NCBI GenBank assembly: GCA_937901865.1
Contig: CALDID010000143.1
Location: 1 to 12,170 of the forward strand
Source: an uncultured Treponema sp.
GTDB lineage: Bacteria; Spirochaetota; Spirochaetia; Treponematales; Treponemataceae
Reading direction: 5' to 3'
Length of the DNA stretch: 12,170 bases
Part shown: one piece after another, positions 1-7,569 of the stretch
Position numbering within the stretch: position 1 is the stretch's first letter
Layout of the letters: each line of letters begins with the position of its first letter
The notes under the pieces: generated by a model
The model's database searches: none
What the model was told of the DNA's origin: nothing
What the model saw: the letters and a program-made list of their open reading frames with translations, nothing else
Program-made: the position numbers and the translations under genes

Positions 1-23
1 TAGCATACCTTTGGTAACACGTC

Positions 24-41
24 CGATAATGACAATTATCG
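24..41. repeat. short inverted repeat downstream of the regulator gene
   Basis: CGATAAT and ATTATCG form a 7-bp perfect stem around the loop GACA, just beyond the stop codon of the regulator gene that reads leftward. The position suits a terminator, but the stem is AT-rich and no clear T-run follows in either direction, so it may be weak or have no role. Confidence 0.25.
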
Positions 42-51
42 AACAGGTCTA

Positions 52-3000
52 TTATTTTGTAGAACGGATTTTTCCAGGCGGCACACCGTAGATTTTCTTG
101 AATACACGGCAGAAATACGCTTGGTCTTGGAAACCCGACTTTTCAGCGATTTCATAAATCGTGTCGTTTGTTTCAAGCAGCAGTTGAGTCGCGAGGTAAA
201 TGCGGTAGCGGTTGAGGTATTCCCACAGCGACAAGCCGATTTCCTTGTGAAAGATGCGCGTGAGATAATCTTCCGACACATGCACTTCATCAGCCAGCTT
301 CCAGCGCACAATTTGCTCGCTCGCATTTTTATTCAGATACAAAATTGCATTTTTGACCAAAGCTCCCGTGTGCGGCGGCAAAATCTCATCGCCTGTAAGA
401 ATAGCTTGCACTCTTTCGGCAAACTGAGCCGATTCGGCTGCTCCTCGGTTGCAAAGGATAATGCGCGGATTCTCGCACAAATACGCCACGTCTTTTTCTG
501 ACAAAATCGTATCGGGAATTACGAAAATCGGGATAAGCACGGTCTTTTGATTCTTACGGATTTTCTTAATCGCCTCTTCGTCCACCTCTTCAAACACGAT
601 GATGCTCGGCGTGATGTCTTTAAGCACTTTGTCAAACTCGTCCATTGTCGCGATTGAAACGGTGTTTTTCTCTGTCGCCCACCCGTCGTATGAGGTGTGT
701 TTGCAATTAACAAACAGCACAGGCGAAGTCTTTTGCGTCTTCACTTTCTGCTCAAGCACATCAAGGAAGTTATGACCAACAAATGCTTTGCTGTAGCACA
801 AAATCGGGATACGGAATAGCTTTGAGTTATGGCGCATCGAATAGATTTTGAGCCATTCGTCAATCGGGGACGTGTCAGGTCGCCACAACAGCAAGAAATT
901 GTCGTCCATATCGTCTGCAAACACGTTGTCAAACGAGAATACAGGCAACCCGATTTCCCGCTCATCTTCGCTTCTTGCGCCCAAAGTCAATATTCGGGAA
1001 GGCGCAATCGCACTTTTTTGGTTCGCCATACACGCAAGGTTCGGATACGGGAAAACGACCGTTGCGCCATTTTGAGAGCGTGTTACTTCTCCGAATTGCA
1101 GCATAATTATCTTTTCTGCAAGCTGCAGGGCAGGAAGATGCCAATTTGTGTTTTTCATAGCAATTCGTATCGAAAGCCCGCTCGGCTCGGCTTTTATCTC
1201 AAAATTGCCCTCGCTCTCTTCTGCAAGGATAATAAACGCCTTTGAAAGTCGCTCCGCATCTCCGTATAACAGCGGCAGCTCTTCTTTTATCTCTCCAATT
1301 CTCGCTTGAGGAAGCGCGCTGCGAATATCAAAGAGCGTTTTATCCATCGGCAAATCGTCAATTTGGCTTCTTGTGAGGTCAACAAGCGTTTCGACTTTTT
1401 CTTTTTGCGCCAAAACTTGGCTCTTCAAGAACAACAGCTCATCAACGATAGTTTCTTTATCCACATCGCCCTTTTTCACATTTTCTTCGATGATACTGAT
1501 TTTGTCGCAGATAGTTGAAAGCGGGTCGCACAAGTCGCTGCCGACATTCGCAAAAAACTCGGTCTTTGCCCGCTCTGCCTTTTCCGCTTCGCTCTTTGCA
1601 AGCGTTGTTTCCTCAAACTGCAAAATGCTTTGCACACTGCTGCTGATTGCCGCGCGCAAATCTTCGTATACAACGCCGTCGCAATTCGCATAGCTCGTGA
1701 TGAAATAACCCAGCGGCTGATTTTCCATAAACAACGGCTGAACAACATAGACACCGCAAGTGTATTCGTCGGCTTGAGAAGGCGGAACTAAAAGAGTAGA
1801 AGAGAAAAGCTCTTTGTCCCCCTCGATAATCCGCTTTCCAGAAAATCCGCCGATATATCGTGAATAAGCGTCGTTTTCATAGAGAACAATCGAGGCTGAA
1901 TGAATACCAATCTTCTGCAAATGCTTAGAAAGAACCTTTATCAAGCTCTCTCTGTCGCGTATCGCCAACAAATCGCATTTCAACAAGTTCAAAGCCGTAT
2001 AGAGCCGAGAAGTTTCGTATTTATGAAGTGCAAAAGCCTTGTTCTGCATTTGCAAAATCATCTTATCGAGGAACGTCAACAGCTTCATTCGATAGTTTTC
2101 AGGAATATATATCGCTTTATCGATAAGCTCTGAAATAGGGAATAAGTTTATAACGTCGTTTCCTTTTACAAGATATGCAAGCACAATTTGCGAAAACTTT
2201 GTTAAACATGATAAGACATCGCCATTCTTTAAGTCGCGCAACATCGGCACAATCTGATATTCTCTCTCGTTTTCTCCGAGCGCGAAAATCATCATCAGAG
2301 AATTAGCAAGCACCTCTTCACTCGGTATAACCTGCGTATTTGAACTCGCATTCTTAAACCACGTTTTAGCCCCGTTACAGCCGCAGCTTTCTCTCACGAC
2401 AAGCTTTGTGCTTCGCGTCGTATCGCCAACGTTCGTATTGCCGTCCAAAAGCTCGTGAATCATACGATTCGCATCAATTCCCAGCTCTTCATACGGCAAC
2501 TTTACGGTAGTGAGCGGAGAAGACAACACCTTGCTTTCAACTCCGTCATTAAAGCCGCCCAGTATCACATCTTGCGGAATTCTATAGCCCTTTTTCTCAA
2601 GGTAATCCGAAGCCGAAAGAGCCATCATATCGCTAGAAGCAATAAGCGCATCAAAGTCTTTTCCAGGCACAAGACCGCGCTCTTCAACTAACTCTTTTAT
2701 CGCCTCTTCTCCCTCGCTCCAAGTGAAAGGAGAAGAAACCAGCTCTTTTATAGTGTCCTGTGAGTATTCGTTTTTTGTAACCACATCAAGATACGCTCTG
2801 TATCTGTCTTGTGCGCTTTTGTGGGAAACAGGGCCGTGTAAAAATGCAATTCGTTTCGCTTTATGAACTTCTATAAAATGCTGTACCAGTTTTTTCATTC
2901 CCTCATAGCCGTCAAACTCGGTGCAAGGGTGTTCTATACCAGATTTTGTAGTGATTTTCTGTCCGATAGTAACAAACGGCAACGGCTCTAAGTTTGAATG

Positions 3001-3276
3001 AAATTGCCGTAATTCATCAAATGAGCCGCCAGAACCAATCGTGCTTGCCCAGCTAATAAGTCCGTCTAGGTTGTTTGTGTTTACGAGATTAAAAATCGCA
3101 TTGCGCAAGTTATCCGCTTCTGTCTGCTTTCCAAGCCTTCCGCCAGGAAAAATAAAAAACGGGTCTGTTCCACTAGCTGCGTCTACTGCAAGCTGCGACC
3201 ACAGCTTTAGAGAAGACCCTTGATGCAATGAAGCCAGAATCAATCCTATTCGTTTAGTTTGTTGAGTTGATTTCAT
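52..3276 (-). CDS. LacI-type sensor / degenerate kinase / AraC transcriptional regulator
   Basis: A 1074-residue protein with no signal peptide, so probably a cytoplasmic ligand-responsive transcription factor. Residues 8-297 resemble the periplasmic-binding-protein-like sensor of LacI regulators (RIGLILAS at the start, a DALIASSD segment near 209-216, LGGFNDG near 239-245, ending in ESCGC at 296-300). Residues about 435-555 look GAF-like. Residues 565-640 follow a coiled helix (KAERAKTEFFANVGSDL) that aligns with a HisKA H-box, but the phosphoacceptor His is Ser580. Residues 660-745 resemble a collapsed HATPase domain without recognisable N or DxGxG boxes. Residues 760-960 look like one or two receiver-like folds. 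Residues 970-1072 are a well-preserved AraC double helix-turn-helix (LADEVHVSEDYLTRIF, then IYEIAEKSGFQDQAYFCRVFKK). The overall plan mimics hybrid two-component regulators, but phosphotransfer is probably lost. The ligand is unknown; sugars are common for this sensor fold. The ribosome binding site is weak (AGAG close to the ATG). Paired direct repeats upstream suggest autoregulation or AraC-type control. Confidence 0.88.
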   Translation of the reverse strand: MKSTQQTKRIGLILASLHQGSSLKLWSQLAVDAASGTDPFFIFPGGRLGKQTEADNLRNAIFNLVNTNNLDGLISWASTIGSGGSFDELRQFHSNLEPLPFVTIGQKITTKSGIEHPCTEFDGYEGMKKLVQHFIEVHKAKRIAFLHGPVSHKSAQDRYRAYLDVVTKNEYSQDTIKELVSSPFTWSEGEEAIKELVEERGLVPGKDFDALIASSDMMALSASDYLEKKGYRIPQDVILGGFNDGVESKVLSSPLTTVKLPYEELGIDANRMIHELLDGNTNVGDTTRSTKLVVRESCGCNGAKTWFKNASSNTQVIPSEEVLANSLMMIFALGENEREYQIVPMLRDLKNGDVLSCLTKFSQIVLAYLVKGNDVINLFPISELIDKAIYIPENYRMKLLTFLDKMILQMQNKAFALHKYETSRLYTALNLLKCDLLAIRDRESLIKVLSKHLQKIGIHSASIVLYENDAYSRYIGGFSGKRIIEGDKELFSSTLLVPPSQADEYTCGVYVVQPLFMENQPLGYFITSYANCDGVVYEDLRAAISSSVQSILQFEETTLAKSEAEKAERAKTEFFANVGSDLCDPLSTICDKISIIEENVKKGDVDKETIVDELLFLKSQVLAQKEKVETLVDLTRSQIDDLPMDKTLFDIRSALPQARIGEIKEELPLLYGDAERLSKAFIILAEESEGNFEIKAEPSGLSIRIAMKNTNWHLPALQLAEKIIMLQFGEVTRSQNGATVVFPYPNLACMANQKSAIAPSRILTLGARSEDEREIGLPVFSFDNVFADDMDDNFLLLWRPDTSPIDEWLKIYSMRHNSKLFRIPILCYSKAFVGHNFLDVLEQKVKTQKTSPVLFVNCKHTSYDGWATEKNTVSIATMDEFDKVLKDITPSIIVFEEVDEEAIKKIRKNQKTVLIPIFVIPDTILSEKDVAYLCENPRIILCNRGAAESAQFAERVQAILTGDEILPPHTGALVKNAILYLNKNASEQIVRWKLADEVHVSEDYLTRIFHKEIGLSLWEYLNRYRIYLATQLLLETNDTIYEIAEKSGFQDQAYFCRVFKKIYGVPPGKIRSTK

Positions 3277-3326
3277 ATCTCTATTGTAATTGTATATATC
3301 AAATTTTACAACAGCTACAGTATATT

Positions 3327-3357
3327 TTTATAATCAATGACTGCGCTTAAACGTCAA
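3327..3357 (-). promoter_or_regulatory. putative promoter of the sensor-AraC regulator gene
   Basis: On the minus strand TTGACG (3352-3357) is followed 18-19 bp later by TTATAA or TATAAA (3327-3333). This is a good sigma-70-like pair about 50 bp before the ATG at 3276. The -35 hexamer lies inside the promoter-proximal direct repeat. Predicted by eye only. Confidence 0.45.
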
Positions 3358-3378
3358 AAAGATGTCTTAAAACGTCAA
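3346..3378 (-). promoter_or_regulatory. two direct repeats 21 bp apart, possible AraC-type operator
   Basis: Read on the minus strand, TTGACGTTTTAAG (3366-3378) and TTGACGTTTAAG (3346-3357) are tandem copies whose TTGACG cores start exactly 21 bp apart, two helical turns. AraC-family proteins commonly bind direct half-sites with this spacing. The downstream copy covers the probable -35 box of the regulator gene at 52-3276, so autoregulation by its own AraC domain is a reasonable inference, not shown. Confidence 0.5.
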
Positions 3379-3419
3379 GTTTTTCTCTCCTATTTTCTCT
3401 CGCTTCTCGCAACGCCGCT

Positions 3420-5303
3420 TTAATACTCAATCTTTAGTACGCCCGTTTCTTTTGTGCTTAACACAGAAAGCAGCTTTCTGTTATACCGATTGCACATATT
3501 CACATACGCCCATTGTCTATCCGTTCCCTCAAAATGCAGCGAAACAAGCTCGTCAGGAAACGCATTTTCTCCAATAAACACCACCGAAGGCGCAAGCGTT
3601 ATCGACAAAAGCCGCACGCAGCCTTCAAAAGCCTTTTTATCAATCTTTCTCAGCCGTTTTGCGCCGTCTATGCTCTCAAGCGAAGCGCAAGCCCGAAACG
3701 CAACTTGACCAATAAGCTCGACGCTCTCAAGCCCCGCAACTTCTTTTAGCTTTGAACACTCGGCAAACGTTTCTCTTTTTATCTGCTTCACCCCAGAGCC
3801 CAAACTCACTCTTTCCAAGCTCACACAACCCTCAAATACTTCCTTACCCATCTCCTCCACGCTATCAGGGATTTTCATTTCCTTTAACGCTTCACAGTGG
3901 CTAAACGCGCCCCACTCAATCACCTTGAGAGCCTTTGGCAGCTCCACCGTTTCGAGTGAGGAATGTGAAAAAGCATCTTCCGTAATCACTTCCACCGTAT
4001 CGGGAATAACCGTATGCGTCATAGTTGTATCGGTAACAGCTAAAAGCCTTTTGCCGTCCGCGCTGAGCGAAAGCCCGTCGTGAATATTAAAAGTAAGACT
4101 GTCCACATTCTGCAATCGCGCGTTTTTAAACAGTTTTATCGACGAGCAATGCACCATCTTCGGCAACACAAGCTCTTCAAGGCTCTTAAAATGCCTATCA
4201 ATCCAATAATCTTCTTCAATTCCGCTTGCAAGAGGCGTTACGACGATTTTTTTCATTTCAGCCATATTCGACACAATGCTAAAATTCACGTCCCCCGTAA
4301 CAAAAAAGACCGCCCTGTCCGTGTTCAGTCGCACTTCGCTTTTCAAAGGAAAACTGCTCGCCCAGTTAATGCCGCACAGCTTCCCCGCCGCAATAATCTC
4401 GTCAGGACTTCGCATTTTGTCGCAAAACACGTCCAAAAACTTCTCAAAGCTCTCTTTCCATTCCGCAATGTTCGCCGATAAATACACTTCCGCCACATTC
4501 CACGCGTACTTTATCAGCACCCGCGCCGAAGCGGAATCAACCATACTTATCTCAATCTCAAAATCTTCTCCATACTTTTCTTTATATCCCTCAAACAGCG
4601 CATTCAACACCGCTTTTGTTACATCGCACAGCCTCTTATATTTTCCCTTTTCCCTCTCAAACTCGTCTTGCGTCGCTACCGAGCTAAACTCCTCTCTCCA
4701 TTTTTTTACAGAGTAAAACAAACGAAAAAACAAATACGAAAACGCAATCTTTTTATCTTTGAACGCCTGAAAAAGATACGTCGCCGCAGTGAAATTCAGT
4801 GAAAACAGCGCACTTTGAAAAAGCGTTTCTAAGCCCTTTTGCTTCTCTTCTGCCGTCTTTCCTTTCTCAAAGCAATGCTTCCCCAACTGAAACAGCACAC
4901 GGCTTTTTTCGTCAATGCTTGTCGCCGCCTCTATCGCCTCTTCTTTCGCGCCAATCTCGCACAACGCCTCCGAGTATCCGCCCGCAATCGCCTTTTCCAG
5001 CATCGCGCTGTCTTCCCGACCGCTCAGCTTAAAAAGCCTGTATTGCGCTTCGTGATTGTCCGCTGCCGCCGCCTTTGAATACCAATAGTGCATTTTCGCT
5101 CTCAAACTCTTTATCTTTTTAATCTGAACCCTCTTCTTGTCATCGCCCCGCTTGAAAAGATACTCATTCGACAAAGCCTGTTTCTCTTGCGCCACCCTCT
5201 TTTCATAAAAGCGCGCCAAAATCATCTGCCATTCTACATCGCCCGCTTCTGCCGCCGCCTCAATGCGCACTAAAGCCGAAAACTCGTCTTCGCCATTCTC
5301 CAT
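3420..5303 (-). CDS. Sel1/TPR-like and leucine-rich-repeat (BspA-type) protein
   Basis: The ATG at 5303 is chosen because AGGAG sits 7 nt upstream. The frame stays open to 5360, but that extension (an arginine-rich MRTRRRRRQ start) has no ribosome binding site and overlaps this Shine-Dalgarno. From 5303 the protein has 627 residues and no signal peptide or membrane segment, so it is predicted to be cytoplasmic. Residues about 12-180 are alanine-rich helical repeats of Sel1/TPR type (EAGDVEWQMILARFYEK, YWYSKAAAADNHEAQYRL, MLEKAIAGGYSEALCEIG). Residues 185-425 are a divergent middle region. Residues 430-592 hold about seven LRR_5 repeats of roughly 22 residues, with the recurrent pattern IPDSVEEMGKEVFEGCVSLE and similar. 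Both halves are protein-interaction scaffolds. Treponemes and gut bacteria often carry families of such proteins; the partner is unknown. No enzymatic motif was seen. No terminator is evident between its stop and the regulator gene downstream, so read-through is possible. Confidence 0.85.
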   Translation of the reverse strand: MENGEDEFSALVRIEAAAEAGDVEWQMILARFYEKRVAQEKQALSNEYLFKRGDDKKRVQIKKIKSLRAKMHYWYSKAAAADNHEAQYRLFKLSGREDSAMLEKAIAGGYSEALCEIGAKEEAIEAATSIDEKSRVLFQLGKHCFEKGKTAEEKQKGLETLFQSALFSLNFTAATYLFQAFKDKKIAFSYLFFRLFYSVKKWREEFSSVATQDEFEREKGKYKRLCDVTKAVLNALFEGYKEKYGEDFEIEISMVDSASARVLIKYAWNVAEVYLSANIAEWKESFEKFLDVFCDKMRSPDEIIAAGKLCGINWASSFPLKSEVRLNTDRAVFFVTGDVNFSIVSNMAEMKKIVVTPLASGIEEDYWIDRHFKSLEELVLPKMVHCSSIKLFKNARLQNVDSLTFNIHDGLSLSADGKRLLAVTDTTMTHTVIPDTVEVITEDAFSHSSLETVELPKALKVIEWGAFSHCEALKEMKIPDSVEEMGKEVFEGCVSLERVSLGSGVKQIKRETFAECSKLKEVAGLESVELIGQVAFRACASLESIDGAKRLRKIDKKAFEGCVRLLSITLAPSVVFIGENAFPDELVSLHFEGTDRQWAYVNMCNRYNRKLLSVLSTKETGVLKIEY

Positions 5304-5325
5304 AATTTTTCTCCTAAGCCTTACT

Positions 5326-5385
5326 CTATTGCTCTGTCTTCTCCGCCGCCGCGTCCTCAATCGTCATATTCGTACTTGCTTTCAT
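5326..5385 (-). CDS. possible 19-residue leader peptide
   Basis: A short ORF, MKASTNMTIEDAAAEKTEQ, lies in the presumed leader of the LRR-protein gene. It has a purine-rich GGGGTGAG just before its ATG and ends 22 nt before the LRR start codon. The predicted transcription start is about 25 nt upstream of it. It could be a leader peptide or a translational coupling ORF, or chance. No family is recognisable. Confidence 0.3.
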   Translation of the reverse strand: MKASTNMTIEDAAAEKTEQ

Positions 5386-5416
5386 ACTCACCCCAAAATT
5401 ATTCCACGATGCAAAT

Positions 5417-5445
5417 ATTGTACCGCACAATTTCTCTCATTGCAA
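5417..5445 (-). promoter_or_regulatory. putative promoter of the LRR-protein transcript
   Basis: On the minus strand TTGCAA (5440-5445), a 17-bp spacer, then TACAAT (5417-5422). This is close to sigma-70 consensus and placed to transcribe the 19-codon ORF and the LRR gene. Found by eye. Confidence 0.5.
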
Positions 5446-5472
5446 GCAACAGCACAAATCGCCACCGCATAA

Positions 5473-5510
5473 AAAAGTCCCTTGCAAGATTTCTCCTACA
5501 AGGGACTTTT
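5473..5510. terminator. bidirectional intrinsic terminator
   Basis: A 12-bp perfect stem, AAAAGTCCCTTG (5473-5484) with CAAGGGACTTTT (5499-5510), and a 14-nt loop. Read on the minus strand it is followed by a six-T run, right for ending the three-repeat secreted protein gene (5556-6716), which stops about 45 nt upstream. It shares stem core and loop with the hairpin at 8614-8653. Confidence 0.8.
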
Positions 5511-5542
5511 GTTAGACTATGCCTTACAGAAAGAGGCTGTGC
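5478..5542 (+). repeat. dispersed terminator-type repeat, copy 1
   Basis: The 28 nt from 5478 to 5505 match 8620-8647 at all but one position, including the loop core AGATTTCTCC. The similarity continues more loosely through ACTATGCC (5516-5523) and GCTGTGCC (5535-5542), which correspond to GGCTATGCC and GCTATGCC next to copy 2. This shared tail, beyond the stem, suggests a repeat family and not just two similar terminators. Confidence 0.6.
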
Positions 5543-5555
5543 CTCTACTTTAGTT

Positions 5556-6716
5556 TCAGTTTTCATCCACCTTGTGAAAGACTAAGTCTTTGCCAAAAGC
5601 CGAGAGCGTGAGAGTGTTTTTCTCCAAGCGGTATGCACATAAACTTTGTTCGGAGCGACCAAAAAACAAATATTCGACCATTTCATAAAACATCGCCACA
5701 TAAACCGCATATTCGATACCTTCATCTTCGAGCGCGTCGCAAGAAATAAAACACATCGCACCGTTTTCATAAAACACATCGCACAAGGCTGAATAAACAG
5801 GTTCACCGTTGTTCTCAATATCAACGATGAATGAGTAACCTTTGATTTTTAGAGTAACATTCCAATCTTTCACAGTTTTCAATGTCTTTTCGGCTTTCCA
5901 TTTTCCGTCAAGTTCTCTTTGTAGGCGATATGAAAGTTTCTCTTGATATTCATCAAAGGGATCATTAAACGAATATTTTTTCCCGGTTACAATCAACTCC
6001 AATCTCCGCTCCAATATACGATATCCGTCACTTTTTTCAAAAATCGTGTACGGAATGACGAAATTGTCATAATCAATGTCTTCTCCTAAAATTCCACCCT
6101 CAAAAAGTGAAACATAAAGATTTTTTTCATCCGCAGAAAAAATCCCCTCAAAATGCGTATCATCTGCCCAGAACTCAATTCGCCTTTTTCTAAACGATAC
6201 TCTATTTCCTCCGTTACTCCAATAGCCGTTCAAAGGGTAATAATATTTTTCGTCTCCGCATTCACGTTCACCCCACCAAAGATTATACGAGCCGACTTTT
6301 GTGAGCGAAAACTGATTTTTTTCAAAAGTAAGCGTGATTACATCTCCATTTTTTGTTTTCGTTAATTTGTACGGCATTGTAAGTACTGAGCCTTTTTCAA
6401 AATCTTCGCTCCATTTGCCGTGAAATTCATCTAACGTGATGTACAAGTTGTGACTGTCGGCTGTGGCATATCCGTCTATATCTATCCAATTTTTGCTGTC
6501 GAACATCACGCTCAGATTTACATAACCGTACTTATAGACCACAAGGTACGTTTCGCCGTCATAATTCGGGCTGTGGTCATTGATTTTGTTTTCTAAAATC
6601 TCCGTTTTCCAATAACTTCCCACCAATTTTTCAAATGCTTCATCAACATTTGTTTCTGCAAAGCAAGCAGTCTTAACAAATGCAACTACCACGAAAAGCA
6701 ACAACATTAACTTCAT
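5556..6716 (-). CDS. secreted protein of three lipocalin-like repeats
   Basis: Start chosen at 6716, where AAGGAG lies 7 nt upstream; the in-frame ATG at 6740 has none. The 386-residue product begins with a signal peptide (MKLMLLLFVVVAFVKTACFA, cleavage probably after Ala20; Cys18 is a poor lipobox, so lipidation is uncertain). The remainder falls into three similar units beginning LVGSYW (residue 31), LNGYW (162) and LDGKW (269). Each starts L-x-G-x-W and the first two share NLYITL or NLYVSL about 60 or 40 residues on. Each ends in a beta-strand-like stretch (FSLTKVG, KYSFND, LVFHKV). This resembles small beta-barrel, lipocalin-like domains repeated three times, predicted to be periplasmic or surface-exposed. 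No specific family or ligand is recognised. It appears to be monocistronic, with its own terminator downstream and a TATAAT in its upstream region. Confidence 0.8.
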   Translation of the reverse strand: MKLMLLLFVVVAFVKTACFAETNVDEAFEKLVGSYWKTEILENKINDHSPNYDGETYLVVYKYGYVNLSVMFDSKNWIDIDGYATADSHNLYITLDEFHGKWSEDFEKGSVLTMPYKLTKTKNGDVITLTFEKNQFSLTKVGSYNLWWGERECGDEKYYYPLNGYWSNGGNRVSFRKRRIEFWADDTHFEGIFSADEKNLYVSLFEGGILGEDIDYDNFVIPYTIFEKSDGYRILERRLELIVTGKKYSFNDPFDEYQEKLSYRLQRELDGKWKAEKTLKTVKDWNVTLKIKGYSFIVDIENNGEPVYSALCDVFYENGAMCFISCDALEDEGIEYAVYVAMFYEMVEYLFFGRSEQSLCAYRLEKNTLTLSAFGKDLVFHKVDEN

Positions 6717-6757
6717 ATAGAATCTCCTTATATTTTTCATACAATGCGAAAACTAAT

Positions 6758-6828
6758 ATCCTAAAAATAAAATTAGGATGATACCAGATTTTGTCATTTA
6801 CAATGCAGTCATTACAATCACTATTATA
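6758..6828 (-). promoter_or_regulatory. possible promoter and leader hairpin of the three-repeat protein gene
   Basis: On the minus strand a perfect TATAAT (6823-6828) lies about 110 bp before the ATG at 6716, although no good -35 is seen at 16-18 bp. Downstream in the leader ATCCTAA and TTAGGAT (6773-6779 with 6758-6764) form a 7-bp stem with an 8-nt loop. A tandem ATTGTAA motif lies between them. Role unproven. Confidence 0.3.
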
Positions 6829-6851
6829 GCTACCCAATAAACATAACAATT

Positions 6852-6947
6852 CTAATAATCATTCCTATTCCATTTCACTTCGCAAAGTTCTCTCTTATCA
6901 AAAAAGAAGTTTTCTTTGTTCTCATTTACTAAAGTAATCTGCTTCAT
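6852..6947 (-). CDS. possible 31-residue ORF or gene remnant
   Basis: An ORF beginning MKQITLVNENKENFFFDKR reads leftward just after the decayed gene at 6978-7212. Its composition (charged, aromatic, no rare-codon clusters) looks protein-like, but there is no convincing ribosome binding site and no known family. It may be the tail of a larger, degraded gene, a small protein, or chance. Confidence 0.2.
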   Translation of the reverse strand: MKQITLVNENKENFFFDKRELCEVKWNRNDY

Positions 6948-6977
6948 CAACACTATATTTCTTCGATGTGTGTTTTA

Positions 6978-7212
6978 CTATTGCTCACTTGAGGTCAAGT
7001 CCGTAAAATCCGCTTTAATGATATAGTTCTTTCAAGGCTTGCGAATTGTTTTTGAGTTTGTTTTAAATTTGACCTGAAATTCAGTTTTTCACTACCTGTT
7101 ACGTTTTCAAGCTCTGGCAAAACACCTTGAGTTGTTATTCTTGGAAAATCCATTGCAGAACTAGACTGCATATAAAAATCAGCAAAACAAACATAAACCT
7201 TATTTTCATCAT
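6978..7212 (-). pseudogene. frameshifted small secreted-protein gene
   Basis: An ATG at 7212, with AAAGGA 6 nt upstream, starts a clear signal peptide (MMKIRFMFVLLIFIC) that stops after 25 codons at 7135. A second frame, open through the same place, continues SSAMDFPRITTQGVLPELE to a stop at 6995, and a frameshift near 7160 would join signal peptide to a plausible cleavage site (SSA/MDF). A third frame ends with ADFTDLTSSEQ and a stop at 6978. Protein-like text moving between frames suggests two or more indels, either in the genome or as sequencing error. It lies 11 nt after the stop of the secreted protein gene 7224-7553 and was probably co-transcribed with it. Confidence 0.4.
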
Positions 7213-7223
7213 CGAATATCCTT

Positions 7224-7553
7224 TTAATCTTTGTAATAAGGATAAGGTAAAACTGAAGATGACAAGCTAAAAGAATGATTATCCGAGTCATTAGAATAGT
7301 AATAAATGCGTTTGATATATATTTTTTCGGATGTACCATATGAGAAAATGCTTTCCATATTATACGAGTATGCATATATAGTTTCAATTCCAATAAGATG
7401 ATAACCTTCTGGTGCATCAGGAATTTTATACTCCATATCATAATAGGGATTCCTAGAAGCTCTCGTTTCTCCAGATATAATTTCTACTTTCACATCTGAA
7501 AATGCAAAAGTAGCTAATAACGTTATCAAAAATGAAAAAATAATCCTCTTCAT
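7224..7553 (-). CDS. small secreted hypothetical protein
   Basis: A 109-residue product with an N-terminal signal peptide (MKRIIFSFLITLLATFAFS, cleavage likely after Ser19) and a mature region rich in Tyr, Ser and Ile. GAGG lies 7 nt before the ATG. No family is recognised and no cysteines remain in the mature part. It begins 16 nt after the stop of the truncated ORF at 7570-7806 and is followed after 11 nt by another signal-peptide ORF, so the three look like one leftward unit of small proteins. The AT-rich composition matches its neighbours and differs from pckG and the restriction gene. Confidence 0.65.
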   Translation of the reverse strand: MKRIIFSFLITLLATFAFSDVKVEIISGETRASRNPYYDMEYKIPDAPEGYHLIGIETIYAYSYNMESIFSYGTSEKIYIKRIYYYSNDSDNHSFSLSSSVLPYPYYKD

Positions 7554-7569
7554 AAAAAAACCTCAAAAA

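Noticed and set aside
5304..5360. Arginine-rich 19-residue N-terminal extension of the LRR protein
   Set aside because: It has no ribosome binding site and spans the good Shine-Dalgarno for the ATG at 5303.
6890..6925. AT-rich inverted repeat AAGAA/TTCTT as a terminator
   Set aside because: The stem is short and almost all A-T, and it falls inside a possible small ORF; too weak to call.
7224..7441. Upstream part of a 148-codon minus frame overlapping the secreted 109-residue protein
   Set aside because: This part is the out-of-frame reading of the 7224-7553 gene, which has a signal peptide and a ribosome binding site. Only the downstream part was used as evidence for a decayed gene.
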